This document shows, piece after piece, positions 1 through 5,074 of a stretch of DNA of 5,092 bases. The notes beneath the pieces were generated by a model. That model ran no database searches and was not told the DNA's origin. It saw only the letters and a program-made list of their open reading frames with translations. This stretch comes from Alkalimonas sp. (GTDB lineage: Bacteria > Pseudomonadota > Gammaproteobacteria > Enterobacterales > Alteromonadaceae): assembly GCA_007117525.1 (NCBI GenBank), contig SKGJ01000382.1, positions 1 to 5,092 on the forward strand, read 5' to 3'. The position numbers and the translations under genes were made by a program. Within the stretch, counting starts at the first letter, position 1; each line of letters starts with the position of its first letter.

Positions 1-354
1 ATGACCGAAGTGCTGAGTGAGCTGCAGCAACGCATTGCCCTGCCCAAACGCTTTAGCCTGGTGACCCGGGATATCTGGTCACTGCAAAACCGGCTGGCGC
101 GCAGCCGTGGCAAGCGGGCCTTGTCGCTGTTGCAATTGCCCAAATTCCGCGCGGGTTATGACTTTTTGCTGCTGCGTGCCAAAGCCGAAGGCGGCGATCT
201 GCAGCAGTTGGCCGACTGGTGGCTGCGTTTTCAGCAGGAAAACGAAACAGGCCAGCAGCAGATGCTGCAACAGCCAGGTCCAGCTGGTGGCGAGCACAAG
301 CCGCGCCGTCGCCGCAATTACAAACGCAAGCGCAGCTCGCAGCCAAAACCCTGA
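1..354 (+). CDS. pcnB: Poly(A) polymerase I, C-terminal fragment (5' end outside window)
   Basis: This is the last 117 codons of PcnB, which adds poly(A) tails to RNA 3' ends and so promotes RNA decay. What is seen: the stretch RDIWSLQNRL (about residues 23-32 of the visible part), GKRA (37-40), PKFRAGYD and then WW near 73-74 follow the C-terminal RNA-binding region of E. coli PcnB (RDIWLLQRRL, GKRAFKLLEHPKFRAAYD, VEWWAEF) almost position by position. The protein ends in a very basic tail, PRRRRNYKRKR, as is usual for this enzyme and expected to contact RNA. The catalytic nucleotidyltransferase domain lies upstream of base 1, so the ATG at position 1 is an internal methionine and not the start. 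The gene stops with TGA at 352-354, 12 nt before the longest folK reading; pcnB-folK is a common gammaproteobacterial pair. Confidence 0.93.
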   Translation: MTEVLSELQQRIALPKRFSLVTRDIWSLQNRLARSRGKRALSLLQLPKFRAGYDFLLLRAKAEGGDLQQLADWWLRFQQENETGQQQMLQQPGPAGGEHKPRRRRNYKRKRSSQPKP

Positions 355-366
355 CGGACACTGCAG

Positions 367-900
367 ATGTCAGCGAAACCAACAGAATCATCAAAGCAGT
401 CAGCCATGCAGCGCTGCTTTATTGGTTTGGGTGCCAACCTCGACAACCCAATGGGCCAGTTGCGAGCGGCCATCACTGCCCTGACGACGCTGCCAAATAG
501 CGCACTCGGCCGGGTCTCCTCGCTCTATGGCTCCAAGCCGATGGGGCCGCAGGATCAGCCCGATTATGTCAATGCGGTGGCTGAAGTCTATACGGTGCTG
601 TCGCCACTGCAGCTGCTGGATGCCTTGCAGCAGATTGAACAGCAGCAAGGCCGGGTGCGTAAAGACGAGCGTTGGGGGCCGCGTACGCTGGACCTGGATC
701 TACTGCTCTATGGCAACGAACAATGGCAATGTCAGCGCCTGACAGTACCCCATTACGGCCTGGCCGAACGCGAGTTTGTGCTCTACCCTTTGCAGGAGAT
801 AGCCGCCGACTTGCAGTTGCCGGATGGCCGCAGCATTCACGGCTTGTGCCAACAGGTAGCGCGCCGAGGCTTAACGGTGCTGGCTCCGGCACCCCGTTAA
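367..900 (+). CDS. folK: 2-amino-4-hydroxy-6-hydroxymethyldihydropteridine pyrophosphokinase (HPPK)
   Basis: HPPK transfers pyrophosphate from ATP to 6-hydroxymethyl-7,8-dihydropterin, the step before dihydropteroate synthase in folate synthesis (cytosolic). Visible motifs, numbered from ATG 367: GLGANL (20-25), KPMGPQDQPDYVNAV (57-71, pterin loop), and R96-V-R-K followed by RWGPRTLDLDLLLY (102-115). Asp109 and Asp111 are the Mg2+-binding pair matching E. coli Asp95/Asp97. LTVPHY (125-130) is also conserved. The start is uncertain. ATG 367 has a weak GGA 8 nt upstream and gives 177 aa. ATG 406 gives 164 aa, closer to the 159 aa of E. coli FolK, and puts the conserved 'CFIGLGANL' strand right at the N-terminus as in the family, but has no visible Shine-Dalgarno. 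The 13 extra residues (MSAKPTESSKQSA) are low-complexity and polar. It lies directly behind pcnB and is probably cotranscribed with it. Confidence 0.95.
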   Translation: MSAKPTESSKQSAMQRCFIGLGANLDNPMGQLRAAITALTTLPNSALGRVSSLYGSKPMGPQDQPDYVNAVAEVYTVLSPLQLLDALQQIEQQQGRVRKDERWGPRTLDLDLLLYGNEQWQCQRLTVPHYGLAEREFVLYPLQEIAADLQLPDGRSIHGLCQQVARRGLTVLAPAPR

Positions 901-973
901 AACAAACTTGCAGCGCCCCCGGCTTTATGACAAGGTGCGCAGCGGATTGATTGAAAGAGGTCAGAGCAGATAA

Positions 974-1768
974 ATGGCTAAAATTACCACCGCCGTACTG
1001 CAAAAAATGAAACAGCAGGGCGAGAAAATCACCTCCTTAACCGCCTACGATGCCAGCTTTGCCAAGCTGTTTGCCGATGAAGGCGTCGAAGTACTGTTGA
1101 TTGGCGACTCACTGGGGATGGTGTTGCAAGGCCATGCCGATACCCTGCCAGTGACGGTGCAGGACATCGCTTACCATACCCGTTGTGCGCGCGCTGGTGC
1201 GCCCGATGCCTTTGTCATCGCCGATCTGCCTTTTATGAGTTATGCCAGCACCGAGCAGGCCTTTGCCTCCGTTACCCCGCTGATGCAGGCCGGTGCCAAT
1301 ATGGTCAAACTCGAGGGCGGTGATTTCTTATTGCCTACCGTCAAAGCCCTGACCGAGCGCGGTGTACCGGTCTGTGGCCATTTGGGTTTAACCCCGCAAT
1401 CAGTGCACCTGTTCGGTGGCTACAAAGTCCAGGGCCGCAGCAACGAGCAAGCCGATGCCATGCTGCGTCAGGCCAAAGCGCTGCAAGACGCCGGAGCCCA
1501 GGTGCTGGTCCTTGAATGCATCCCGGTCGAGCTGGCCAATCGCATAACAAAAGCGCTCAGTATTCCAGTGATTGGTATTGGTGCCGGCGCTGGTACCGAT
1601 GGCCAGGTGCTGGTGATGCATGACTTGCTTGGTATCAGCAGTGGCTACATTCCAAAGTTTTCGAAAAACTTTTTGCAGCAAACCGGGGAAATCCGCTCGG
1701 CCATCCGCCAGTACGTGGCCGATGTCAAAAGCCAGAGCTTCCCGGCTGCCGAGCATACTTTTCAATAA
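974..1768 (+). CDS. panB: 3-methyl-2-oxobutanoate hydroxymethyltransferase (ketopantoate hydroxymethyltransferase)
   Basis: PanB moves a hydroxymethyl group from 5,10-methylene-tetrahydrofolate to 2-oxoisovalerate, giving ketopantoate, the first committed step to pantothenate and coenzyme A. The 264-aa product has the same length as E. coli PanB, and key residues fall at the same numbers: Asp45 in LLIGDSLGM and Asp84 in IADLPFMSY (metal site and substrate), Lys112 and Glu114 in MVKLEGG, His136 in GHLGLTPQ, and Glu181 in VLECIP (catalytic base). [11 protein letters not shown] forms the late glycine-rich loop. An AGAGG at 956-960 lies rather far (13 nt) from the ATG. The 73-nt gap after folK shows no promoter I would defend, so cotranscription with pcnB-folK is possible. 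folK upstream feeds folate synthesis, and PanB consumes a folate cofactor, a loose functional link. Confidence 0.97.
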   Translation: MAKITTAVLQKMKQQGEKITSLTAYDASFAKLFADEGVEVLLIGDSLGMVLQGHADTLPVTVQDIAYHTRCARAGAPDAFVIADLPFMSYASTEQAFASVTPLMQAGANMVKLEGGDFLLPTVKALTERGVPVCGHLGLTPQSVHLFGGYKVQGRSNEQADAMLRQAKALQDAGAQVLVLECIPVELANRITKALSIPVIGIGAGAGTDGQVLVMHDLLGISSGYIPKFSKNFLQQTGEIRSAIRQYVADVKSQSFPAAEHTFQ

Positions 1769-1771
1769 GCC

Positions 1772-2614
1772 ATGAAAACGTTAACCACCATCGACAGCCT
1801 GCGGGCTGAGATTGCCAGCTGGCGTAAAGCTGGTGAGCGCATCGCCTTTGTCCCCACCATGGGCAACCTCCATCAGGGCCATTTGCGTCTGGTGGAAATA
1901 GCGAAACAGCATGCTGAGCGGGTCATTGTCAGTATTTTCGTCAATCCAATGCAGTTTGGGGCCAATGAAGATCTGGACAGCTACCCGCGTACGCTGGACG
2001 ACGATTGCCAGGCACTGCAACAGCTGCAAACCGATGCGGTCTTTACCCCAACACCAGAGCTTATTTACCCGCGCGGTTTAAGCGAGCAAACCTTTGTTGA
2101 AGTCCCTAAACTGGGCGATCACCACTGCGGTGCCAGCCGGCCCGGGCATTTTCGCGGCGTATCCACTGTGGTCTGCAAGCTGTTTAATCTGGTACAACCG
2201 GATATCGCCTGCTTTGGCCAGAAAGATTACCAGCAACTGGCGATTATCCGTCAGATGGTGGAGGACTTGTCTTTTCCTATCGAGATTATTGGTGTACCGA
2301 CCGAACGGGCAGCCGATGGTTTGGCGCTGAGCTCGCGCAATGGCTATCTAAGCACAGAGCAGCGCGCTCAGGCCCCTGCTTTGCAGCAAGTGCTGCAACA
2401 GGTGGCGGCACAGATCAAAACGACCGATGCCGATTTTCGCAGCATTGAAACCGCAGCCAAGACCCAGCTCGAAGCCGCTGGCTTTCAACCGGACTACCTG
2501 ACCATCAGCGATCGCAGCAGCTTATTGCCGGCAGAAAGCCGGCAGCAAGCCTTGGTGATCCTGGCCGCCGCCTGGCTTGGCAAAACCAAGCTGCTGGATA
2601 ATCTGGAGGTGTAA
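1772..2614 (+). CDS. panC: Pantothenate synthetase (pantoate--beta-alanine ligase)
   Basis: PanC joins pantoate and beta-alanine with ATP, through a pantoyl-adenylate intermediate, to make pantothenate. The 280-aa product is the usual length (E. coli 283). It carries the nucleotidyltransferase HIGH-type signature [10 protein letters not shown] (28-37, His34 and His37), IFVNPMQFG (55-63, Gln61 of the pantoate pocket), SYPRT (70-74), [10 protein letters not shown] (125-134), GQKDYQQ (149-155, Lys151 and Asp152) and the KMSKS-equivalent LSSRNGYLS (186-194). A Rossmann-type N-terminal domain is followed by a smaller C-terminal lid from about residue 180. ATG lies 3 nt after the panB stop without a recognisable Shine-Dalgarno, so translation is probably coupled to panB. 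Note that panD (aspartate decarboxylase, the beta-alanine source) does not follow; cutA does. Confidence 0.97.
   Translation: MKTLTTIDSLRAEIASWRKAGERIAFVPTMGNLHQGHLRLVEIAKQHAERVIVSIFVNPMQFGANEDLDSYPRTLDDDCQALQQLQTDAVFTPTPELIYPRGLSEQTFVEVPKLGDHHCGASRPGHFRGVSTVVCKLFNLVQPDIACFGQKDYQQLAIIRQMVEDLSFPIEIIGVPTERAADGLALSSRNGYLSTEQRAQAPALQQVLQQVAAQIKTTDADFRSIETAAKTQLEAAGFQPDYLTISDRSSLLPAESRQQALVILAAAWLGKTKLLDNLEV
2605..2609 (+). promoter_or_regulatory. Strong Shine-Dalgarno for cutA, inside the end of panC
   Basis: GGAGG lies 5 nt before a GTG codon at 2615. It supports GTG 2615 as the cutA start instead of the internal ATG at 2636. The site sits within the last panC codons, so ribosomes finishing panC would pass directly over it, implying coupled expression. 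Confidence 0.8.
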
Positions 2615-2929
2615 GTGGATGAGTTCTGCCTGGTGATGACCACCTGCCCCAACCAGCAGGAAGCCGATCAAATCACCGCAGCCCTGCTTAAGCAGCAGCT
2701 GGCAGCCTGCATTCAGCAGCAAGCCATCAGCAGTCACTATGTCTGGCAGGGCAAGCTGGAGCAAAGCAGCGAAATCCTGTTGCTGATCAAAACCACTGGC
2801 CACTGCTACCCAGCGCTGGAAGCCGAAATCCGTAAGCTGCACAGCTACGACACTCCGGAGATAATCCAACTGCCAATCGAAGCTGGCTTTGCCGATTACC
2901 TGCAGTGGGTGAAAGATAGCTGCCGCTAA
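2615..2929 (+). CDS. cutA: Divalent-cation tolerance protein CutA
   Basis: CutA is a small, very stable homotrimeric protein with a ferredoxin-like, PII-like fold. It was first named for copper/divalent-cation tolerance in E. coli, but its molecular role is still unsettled. The 104-aa product (E. coli 112 aa) shows the family landmarks in order: a first beta strand FCLVMTTCPN (4-13), LLKQQLAACIQQ (24-35, Cys32 matching E. coli Cys39), the hallmark YVWQGKLEQSSE (42-53), LLIKTT (56-61), SYDTPEI (77-83) and DYLQWV (94-99). Start is GTG, chosen because of the GGAGG 5 nt upstream; the gene begins on the base after the panC TAA. By my alignment the residue matching E. coli Cys16 is threonine (Thr9), with a cysteine two positions on (Cys11). 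A panC-cutA junction differs from E. coli, where cutA sits beside dsbD. Confidence 0.94.
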   Translation: MDEFCLVMTTCPNQQEADQITAALLKQQLAACIQQQAISSHYVWQGKLEQSSEILLLIKTTGHCYPALEAEIRKLHSYDTPEIIQLPIEAGFADYLQWVKDSCR

Positions 2930-3037
2930 ATTTCCCACTGCTAAGGTTTAACGCTGCTCTTTTGCTGCTAACAGATGGCGCTGAATCAATAACCTGCATC
3001 AACCTAAGTGGCTAGACAAGGGCTGCAAGCGCAGGAG
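2930..3037. other. Convergent intergenic spacer between cutA and the antitoxin gene
   Basis: This 108-bp spacer separates the + strand housekeeping block from the - strand toxin-antitoxin block. I see no reading frame with family character. No stem followed by a T-run is found on either strand; the best fold is a weak 4-bp stem CTGC-AAGC-GCAG at 3023-3034. The spacer includes one copy (2995-3006) of a motif repeated at the hipA stop codon. A partial duplication GCTGCT..TTTGCTGCT (about 2952-2968) is also visible. Termination may be Rho-dependent or by bidirectional readthrough. Confidence 0.6.
2995..3006. repeat. Flanking near-direct repeat, copy A (downstream side of antitoxin gene)
   Basis: TGCATCAACCTA here matches TGCACTCAACCTA at 3409-3421 except for one extra C, and both copies are followed by an A. 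Both lie in the same orientation and bracket the CopG-type antitoxin gene, about 400 bp apart. They could mark a duplication or insertion footprint, or be two operator-like sites. Chance is not excluded. Confidence 0.4.
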
Positions 3038-3361
3038 TTACACCTTCTTTTTATTGTATTTGCCTGCCGGTTCACGCACTTTGCTGGCAACCACATCGGT
3101 TAAACCACCGGAGACATACTTATGAAGTACGCTGGCGACCAGGGTCTGATAAGGCATGCCTTCTTGCAACGCCCGGCGTTGAATCGCTTCTAAATCCCGG
3201 GCAGAAATACGGATATTGATACGCTTATCTTTTCGAACCGTACGCTCTGCCGCAGCAGACAATTCCGCTCGCCGTTCGGACGTCAAAACCGACTTGAAGT
3301 CGTCACTTTCAAGGTCGTGCAACAGCTCGGCCTCGTCTTGATCCAGTTTTAGCTGGCTCAT
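3038..3361 (-). CDS. CopG/ribbon-helix-helix family antitoxin, no cognate toxin visible
   Basis: The 107-aa product resembles the CopG-type antitoxins of type II toxin-antitoxin systems. What is seen: an acidic N-terminal arm (DQDEAELLHDLESDDF, 7-22), a basic hinge, then a ribbon-helix-helix core. In the core, strand KRINIRIS (46-53) would enter the DNA major groove, helix ARDLEAIQRRALQEG (54-68) follows, and helix MPYQTLVASVLHKYVSG (69-85) comes last. The tail is basic (KYNKKKV). The 'INIRIS..DLEAIQ..A..EG.PYQTL..S..HKY' pattern is typical of this antitoxin group, which is normally paired with an adjacent BrnT/RelE-like toxin. Here the gene upstream is hipA and the downstream spacer is only 108 bp, so that toxin is missing. 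A strong AAGGAGGG ribosome-binding site fixes the ATG. It may be an orphan, an anti-addiction remnant, or a regulator of the hip operon (inference). Confidence 0.82.
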   Translation of the reverse strand: MSQLKLDQDEAELLHDLESDDFKSVLTSERRAELSAAAERTVRKDKRINIRISARDLEAIQRRALQEGMPYQTLVASVLHKYVSGGLTDVVASKVREPAGKYNKKKV

Positions 3362-3365
3362 TTGG

Positions 3366-3373
3366 CCCTCCTT
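3366..3373 (-). promoter_or_regulatory. Strong Shine-Dalgarno for the CopG-type antitoxin gene
   Basis: On the - strand AAGGAGGG precedes the ATG at 3361 by 4 nt. It is the most complete Shine-Dalgarno in the window, far stronger than those of hipA and hipB, so the antitoxin can be translated efficiently and independently of hipA. Confidence 0.8.
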
Positions 3374-3403
3374 AGCTACTGCTTCGTGGCTTTGCGACTG
3401 GGA

Positions 3404-3421
3404 TAGGTTGCACTCAACCTA
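3404..3421. repeat. Perfect inverted repeat over the hipA stop codon
   Basis: TAGGTTG-CACT-CAACCTA is a perfect 7-bp inverted repeat with a 4-nt loop. Its right arm contains the hipA stop codon (TAG on the - strand at 3421-3419). In RNA it would form a compact hairpin between hipA and the antitoxin gene. No T-run follows on the - strand, so it does not look like a classic intrinsic terminator. Alternatives are an operator for the RHH or XRE protein, or an mRNA-processing/stability element. Confidence 0.55.
3409..3421. repeat. Flanking near-direct repeat, copy B (upstream side of antitoxin gene)
   Basis: TGCACTCAACCTA is the partner of TGCATCAACCTA at 2995-3006, differing by a single inserted C. 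This copy overlaps the inverted repeat at the hipA stop; copy A lacks the matching left arm, so only this one can form the hairpin. Confidence 0.4.
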
Positions 3422-4693
3422 ATCAGCTTTTATCTGAAAGTCTTTGGGCAAATGTCGCCAGTGTTCTTTTAACTGACGCTGGTGCTCGCCATTCATTGGC
3501 AGATCCTTGATGGCTGCTGGCCAAAGGGTTCTGGCTTTTGTCATCACATCATCCAGGTGTGGTTTGATAGCCCGCCATGGGATCCCTGACCGGTCTGCCC
3601 ACCATTGAAAATTCGCCAGAGAAACGCCGTACCAGGCTTTGGTTTTGCCTAAATTAAGCGCAAACTGCTTTTCACCATCCATATAAACACTGGTGTTTAG
3701 GATATCGTAGGCCGGGGAAAGCCTTGGCGTGACTTGATCGCTATAGAGCAAGCTCCAGTTTTTCAGGTGCGCATCACCATTAGCAAGCAGAATATTCACC
3801 AACAATCGTCTGGCAAACTGTTGTGTATCAGCCAGGCCGTCGCCGGAAAAGTCATAAAGAATCTTGCCGATTTGCTCATAACTTGCCGAGTTGTATTTTT
3901 CGTGAGGATACTTCACCAATACCTGGGCGAAATCTTCCATGTGAATACGCGTATCCTGCTCGCGGTCAAAACGCTTGATCGCAAAAGCCAGCTTTTCCCC
4001 CGGCAGGTTTATTTGCGGCAGATTATCCAGTTTATTCAGTTCAACCAGTTTGGTTTCAGGGATATGAATACCAACCAATGCTGCTAATTGCATCGCGGTA
4101 TACTCGTTCAAGGGGACATCTTTGTGTCGGGTCGATGGAGTCTTTACAATCCAATCTCCCAGGATATCGCCATTGGCAAGCGTGTATCGCCCATCCCTTT
4201 CCTTCATGGAAAACTTCATCTGAACCCCGGCCAGCGAAAACTTGTTTGCCTTTACGTCCTGGTCAAATTTGACTGCTCTTACTTTACCATGCGCATTAAG
4301 CACCGACGCTGGCACCTCTTCTGGCTCCATAGGCTCAGCAACCAAGGCACCAGGCAAATCGGCTCCCAAATAGCTAAGCAGCTGGAACTCCTGATCGGTA
4401 TGAACCTTCAATCCTTGCACAATCAACTCCCGCAGAGCTCCTTCGGGTAGCAAATTAGACAGGGTCGGATGCAACCTTTGGTTTCTCGACCAGGGTTCTG
4501 ACATCAACTTTTCAGCTTTGGGAAAAACGGGGTGGGTAATCAAGCTGAATGTTGGTCGATGACTATCGTGCTTAAACGACTCAGCAAAACTTAAACTATT
4601 TCTGCCGCCCTGATAACCAACCAAGTAGCCCACCAAGCAGTTATGCAAGCTCAGCCTGAGTACCTTGACCTCCTCTGCCTGACTGGCGTTCAC
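3419..4693 (-). CDS. hipA: HipA-family serine/threonine kinase toxin
   Basis: HipA toxins are PI3/4-kinase-like Ser/Thr kinases. E. coli HipA phosphorylates glutamyl-tRNA synthetase, stalls translation and drives persistence; HipB neutralises it. The 424-aa product is full length (E. coli 440). Seen in order: an N-terminal HipA_N domain (about 10-120) with SNLLPEGALRE (79-89) and LLSYLGADLPGAL (105-117); the glycine-rich loop FSLAGVQMK (152-160), whose Ser153 matches the autophosphorylated Ser150; ATP-binding Lys184 in IVKTP; NEYTAM (196-201); IKRFDRE (239-245); the catalytic loop NGDAHLKN (305-312) with Asp307 and Asn312; and LSPAYDIL (325-332) with metal-binding Asp330, matching E. coli Asp309 and Asp332. 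All kinase residues are present, so activity is expected. Start is GTG, overlapping the hipB TGA as GTGA, with GGGGG 7 nt upstream. The exact target cannot be read from sequence. Confidence 0.94.
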   Translation of the reverse strand: MNASQAEEVKVLRLSLHNCLVGYLVGYQGGRNSLSFAESFKHDSHRPTFSLITHPVFPKAEKLMSEPWSRNQRLHPTLSNLLPEGALRELIVQGLKVHTDQEFQLLSYLGADLPGALVAEPMEPEEVPASVLNAHGKVRAVKFDQDVKANKFSLAGVQMKFSMKERDGRYTLANGDILGDWIVKTPSTRHKDVPLNEYTAMQLAALVGIHIPETKLVELNKLDNLPQINLPGEKLAFAIKRFDREQDTRIHMEDFAQVLVKYPHEKYNSASYEQIGKILYDFSGDGLADTQQFARRLLVNILLANGDAHLKNWSLLYSDQVTPRLSPAYDILNTSVYMDGEKQFALNLGKTKAWYGVSLANFQWWADRSGIPWRAIKPHLDDVMTKARTLWPAAIKDLPMNGEHQRQLKEHWRHLPKDFQIKAD

Positions 4694-5058
4694 TGGTCAT
4701 CCCCCAATAAACCTTGCCATGGGTCATCAGCGAGACTTTTCTTGATCTGCTCGTGCTCTGGTGTTGAAGTGCTTTGACCAAATGCTGAAGGGTCTTTATC
4801 GAGGGCTGAAGGCTCATTATCGAGGGCTGAAGGCTCCTCCAACACTGCCAATACGGCACTCAGCTTATCTTTTGGGATCAGCAGAAGCTCACTGTTCAAA
4901 CCCTTCGCGATCAGCTCCAACGTATCCAACCTGGGGTTTCCCTTGGATTCGAGTCGTTGGTATTGCTGGCGTGATATGCCAATGCGCAGCAGCATATCGT
5001 TCTGCTTAAGGCCAAGCGTTACCCGGCGCTGCTTTATCTGCTGTAGTAAAGATGCCAT
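4690..5058 (-). CDS. hipB: HipB-like XRE-family antitoxin and operon repressor
   Basis: This is the expected antitoxin partner of HipA: a small dimeric helix-turn-helix protein that binds the kinase and represses its own operon. Residues 4-65 form an XRE/Cro-type HTH: LKQNDMLLRIGISRQQYQRLE (17-37) covers the turn and recognition helix, then NPRLDTLELIAKGLNSELLLIP (41-62). At 122 aa it is longer than E. coli HipB (88 aa). The extra length comes from a linker of three heptads EPSALDN/EPSALDK/DPSAFGQ (75-95) and an acidic tail DDPWQGLLGDDQ. The tail Trp114 recalls the C-terminal Trp88 of E. coli HipB, which contacts HipA (an analogy, not shown). The gene ends by a 4-nt overlap with hipA. There is no Shine-Dalgarno before ATG 5058; an in-frame upstream ATG at 5070 runs into TAG at once, so 5058 is the only sensible start. 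Confidence 0.88.
   Translation of the reverse strand: MASLLQQIKQRRVTLGLKQNDMLLRIGISRQQYQRLESKGNPRLDTLELIAKGLNSELLLIPKDKLSAVLAVLEEPSALDNEPSALDKDPSAFGQSTSTPEHEQIKKSLADDPWQGLLGDDQ
4774..4836 (-). repeat. Three tandem 21-bp repeats inside hipB
   Basis: On the coding strand, 4836-4816 and 4815-4795 are identical at 20 of 21 bases, and 4794-4774 matches the middle unit at 15 of 21. Each unit encodes a heptad of the type E/D-P-S-A-L/F-x-x. The unit length is a multiple of three, so gain or loss of a copy keeps hipB and the hipA overlap in frame while changing the spacing between the DNA-binding domain and the C-terminal tail. Confidence 0.9.
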
Positions 5059-5067
5059 CTAAGTAGT

Positions 5068-5074
5068 CATATAA
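5068..5074 (-). promoter_or_regulatory. Candidate -10 element for the hipBA operon
   Basis: On the - strand TTATATG lies 9 nt before the hipB ATG and resembles a sigma-70 -10 box. The -35 region would fall beyond the window edge, so it cannot be checked. A start site 6-8 nt downstream of this box would leave only a few bases, or none, before the ATG, which agrees with the lack of a Shine-Dalgarno. Two TAAGT copies (5060-5064 and 5072-5076, 12 bp apart) overlap it and might be half-sites of an operator, but this is weak. Confidence 0.3.

Noticed and set aside
901..973. A dedicated panB promoter in the folK-panB gap
   Set aside because: A TTGATT at 947-952 pairs only with an AT-rich stretch overlapping the panB start codon, which could not serve panB; no other convincing -35/-10 pair was found.
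569..1003. A 144-codon open frame on the - strand opposite folK and the panB start
   Set aside because: It lies antisense to clearly conserved folK residues, has an Arg/Ala/Pro-rich composition with no family character, and is best explained as a shadow of the real gene.
2522..2938. A 138-codon open frame on the - strand opposite the end of panC and cutA
   Set aside because: It is fully overlapped by two well-supported genes; its Gln/Leu-rich product reflects reverse reading of CAG-rich codons.
3023..3034. Intrinsic terminator in the convergent spacer (CTGC-AAGC-GCAG)
   Set aside because: The stem is only 4 bp and no T-run follows on either strand.
3401..3405. GGATA as a HipB operator half-site of the E. 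coli TATCC-N8-GGATA type
   Set aside because: Only a single half-site is present here, and no full TATCC-N8-GGATA was seen in the 34 bp upstream of hipB that lie within the window.
3362..3421. Integron attC-like site next to the antitoxin gene
   Set aside because: An ACTCAAC resembles the RYYYAAC core, but no matching GTTRRRY partner or extended imperfect stem was found, and the spacer is only 57 bp.
4088..4450. Open frames on the + strand within hipA (also 3734-4087 and 4078-4272)
   Set aside because: hipA is intact with all kinase motifs here; the + strand products show no domain or plausible translation start.
3419..4693. HipBST-type split kinase (HipT with separate HipS)
   Set aside because: The HipA N-domain (NLLPEG region) is fused in the same 424-aa protein and no separate HipS-like gene is present.
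4761..5009. A + strand frame with a repeated 'YRGLKA' peptide, and a - strand frame 4641-4859 with repeated 'LQPSI'
   Set aside because: Both repetitive peptides are out-of-frame readings of the 21-bp tandem repeat that belongs to hipB.
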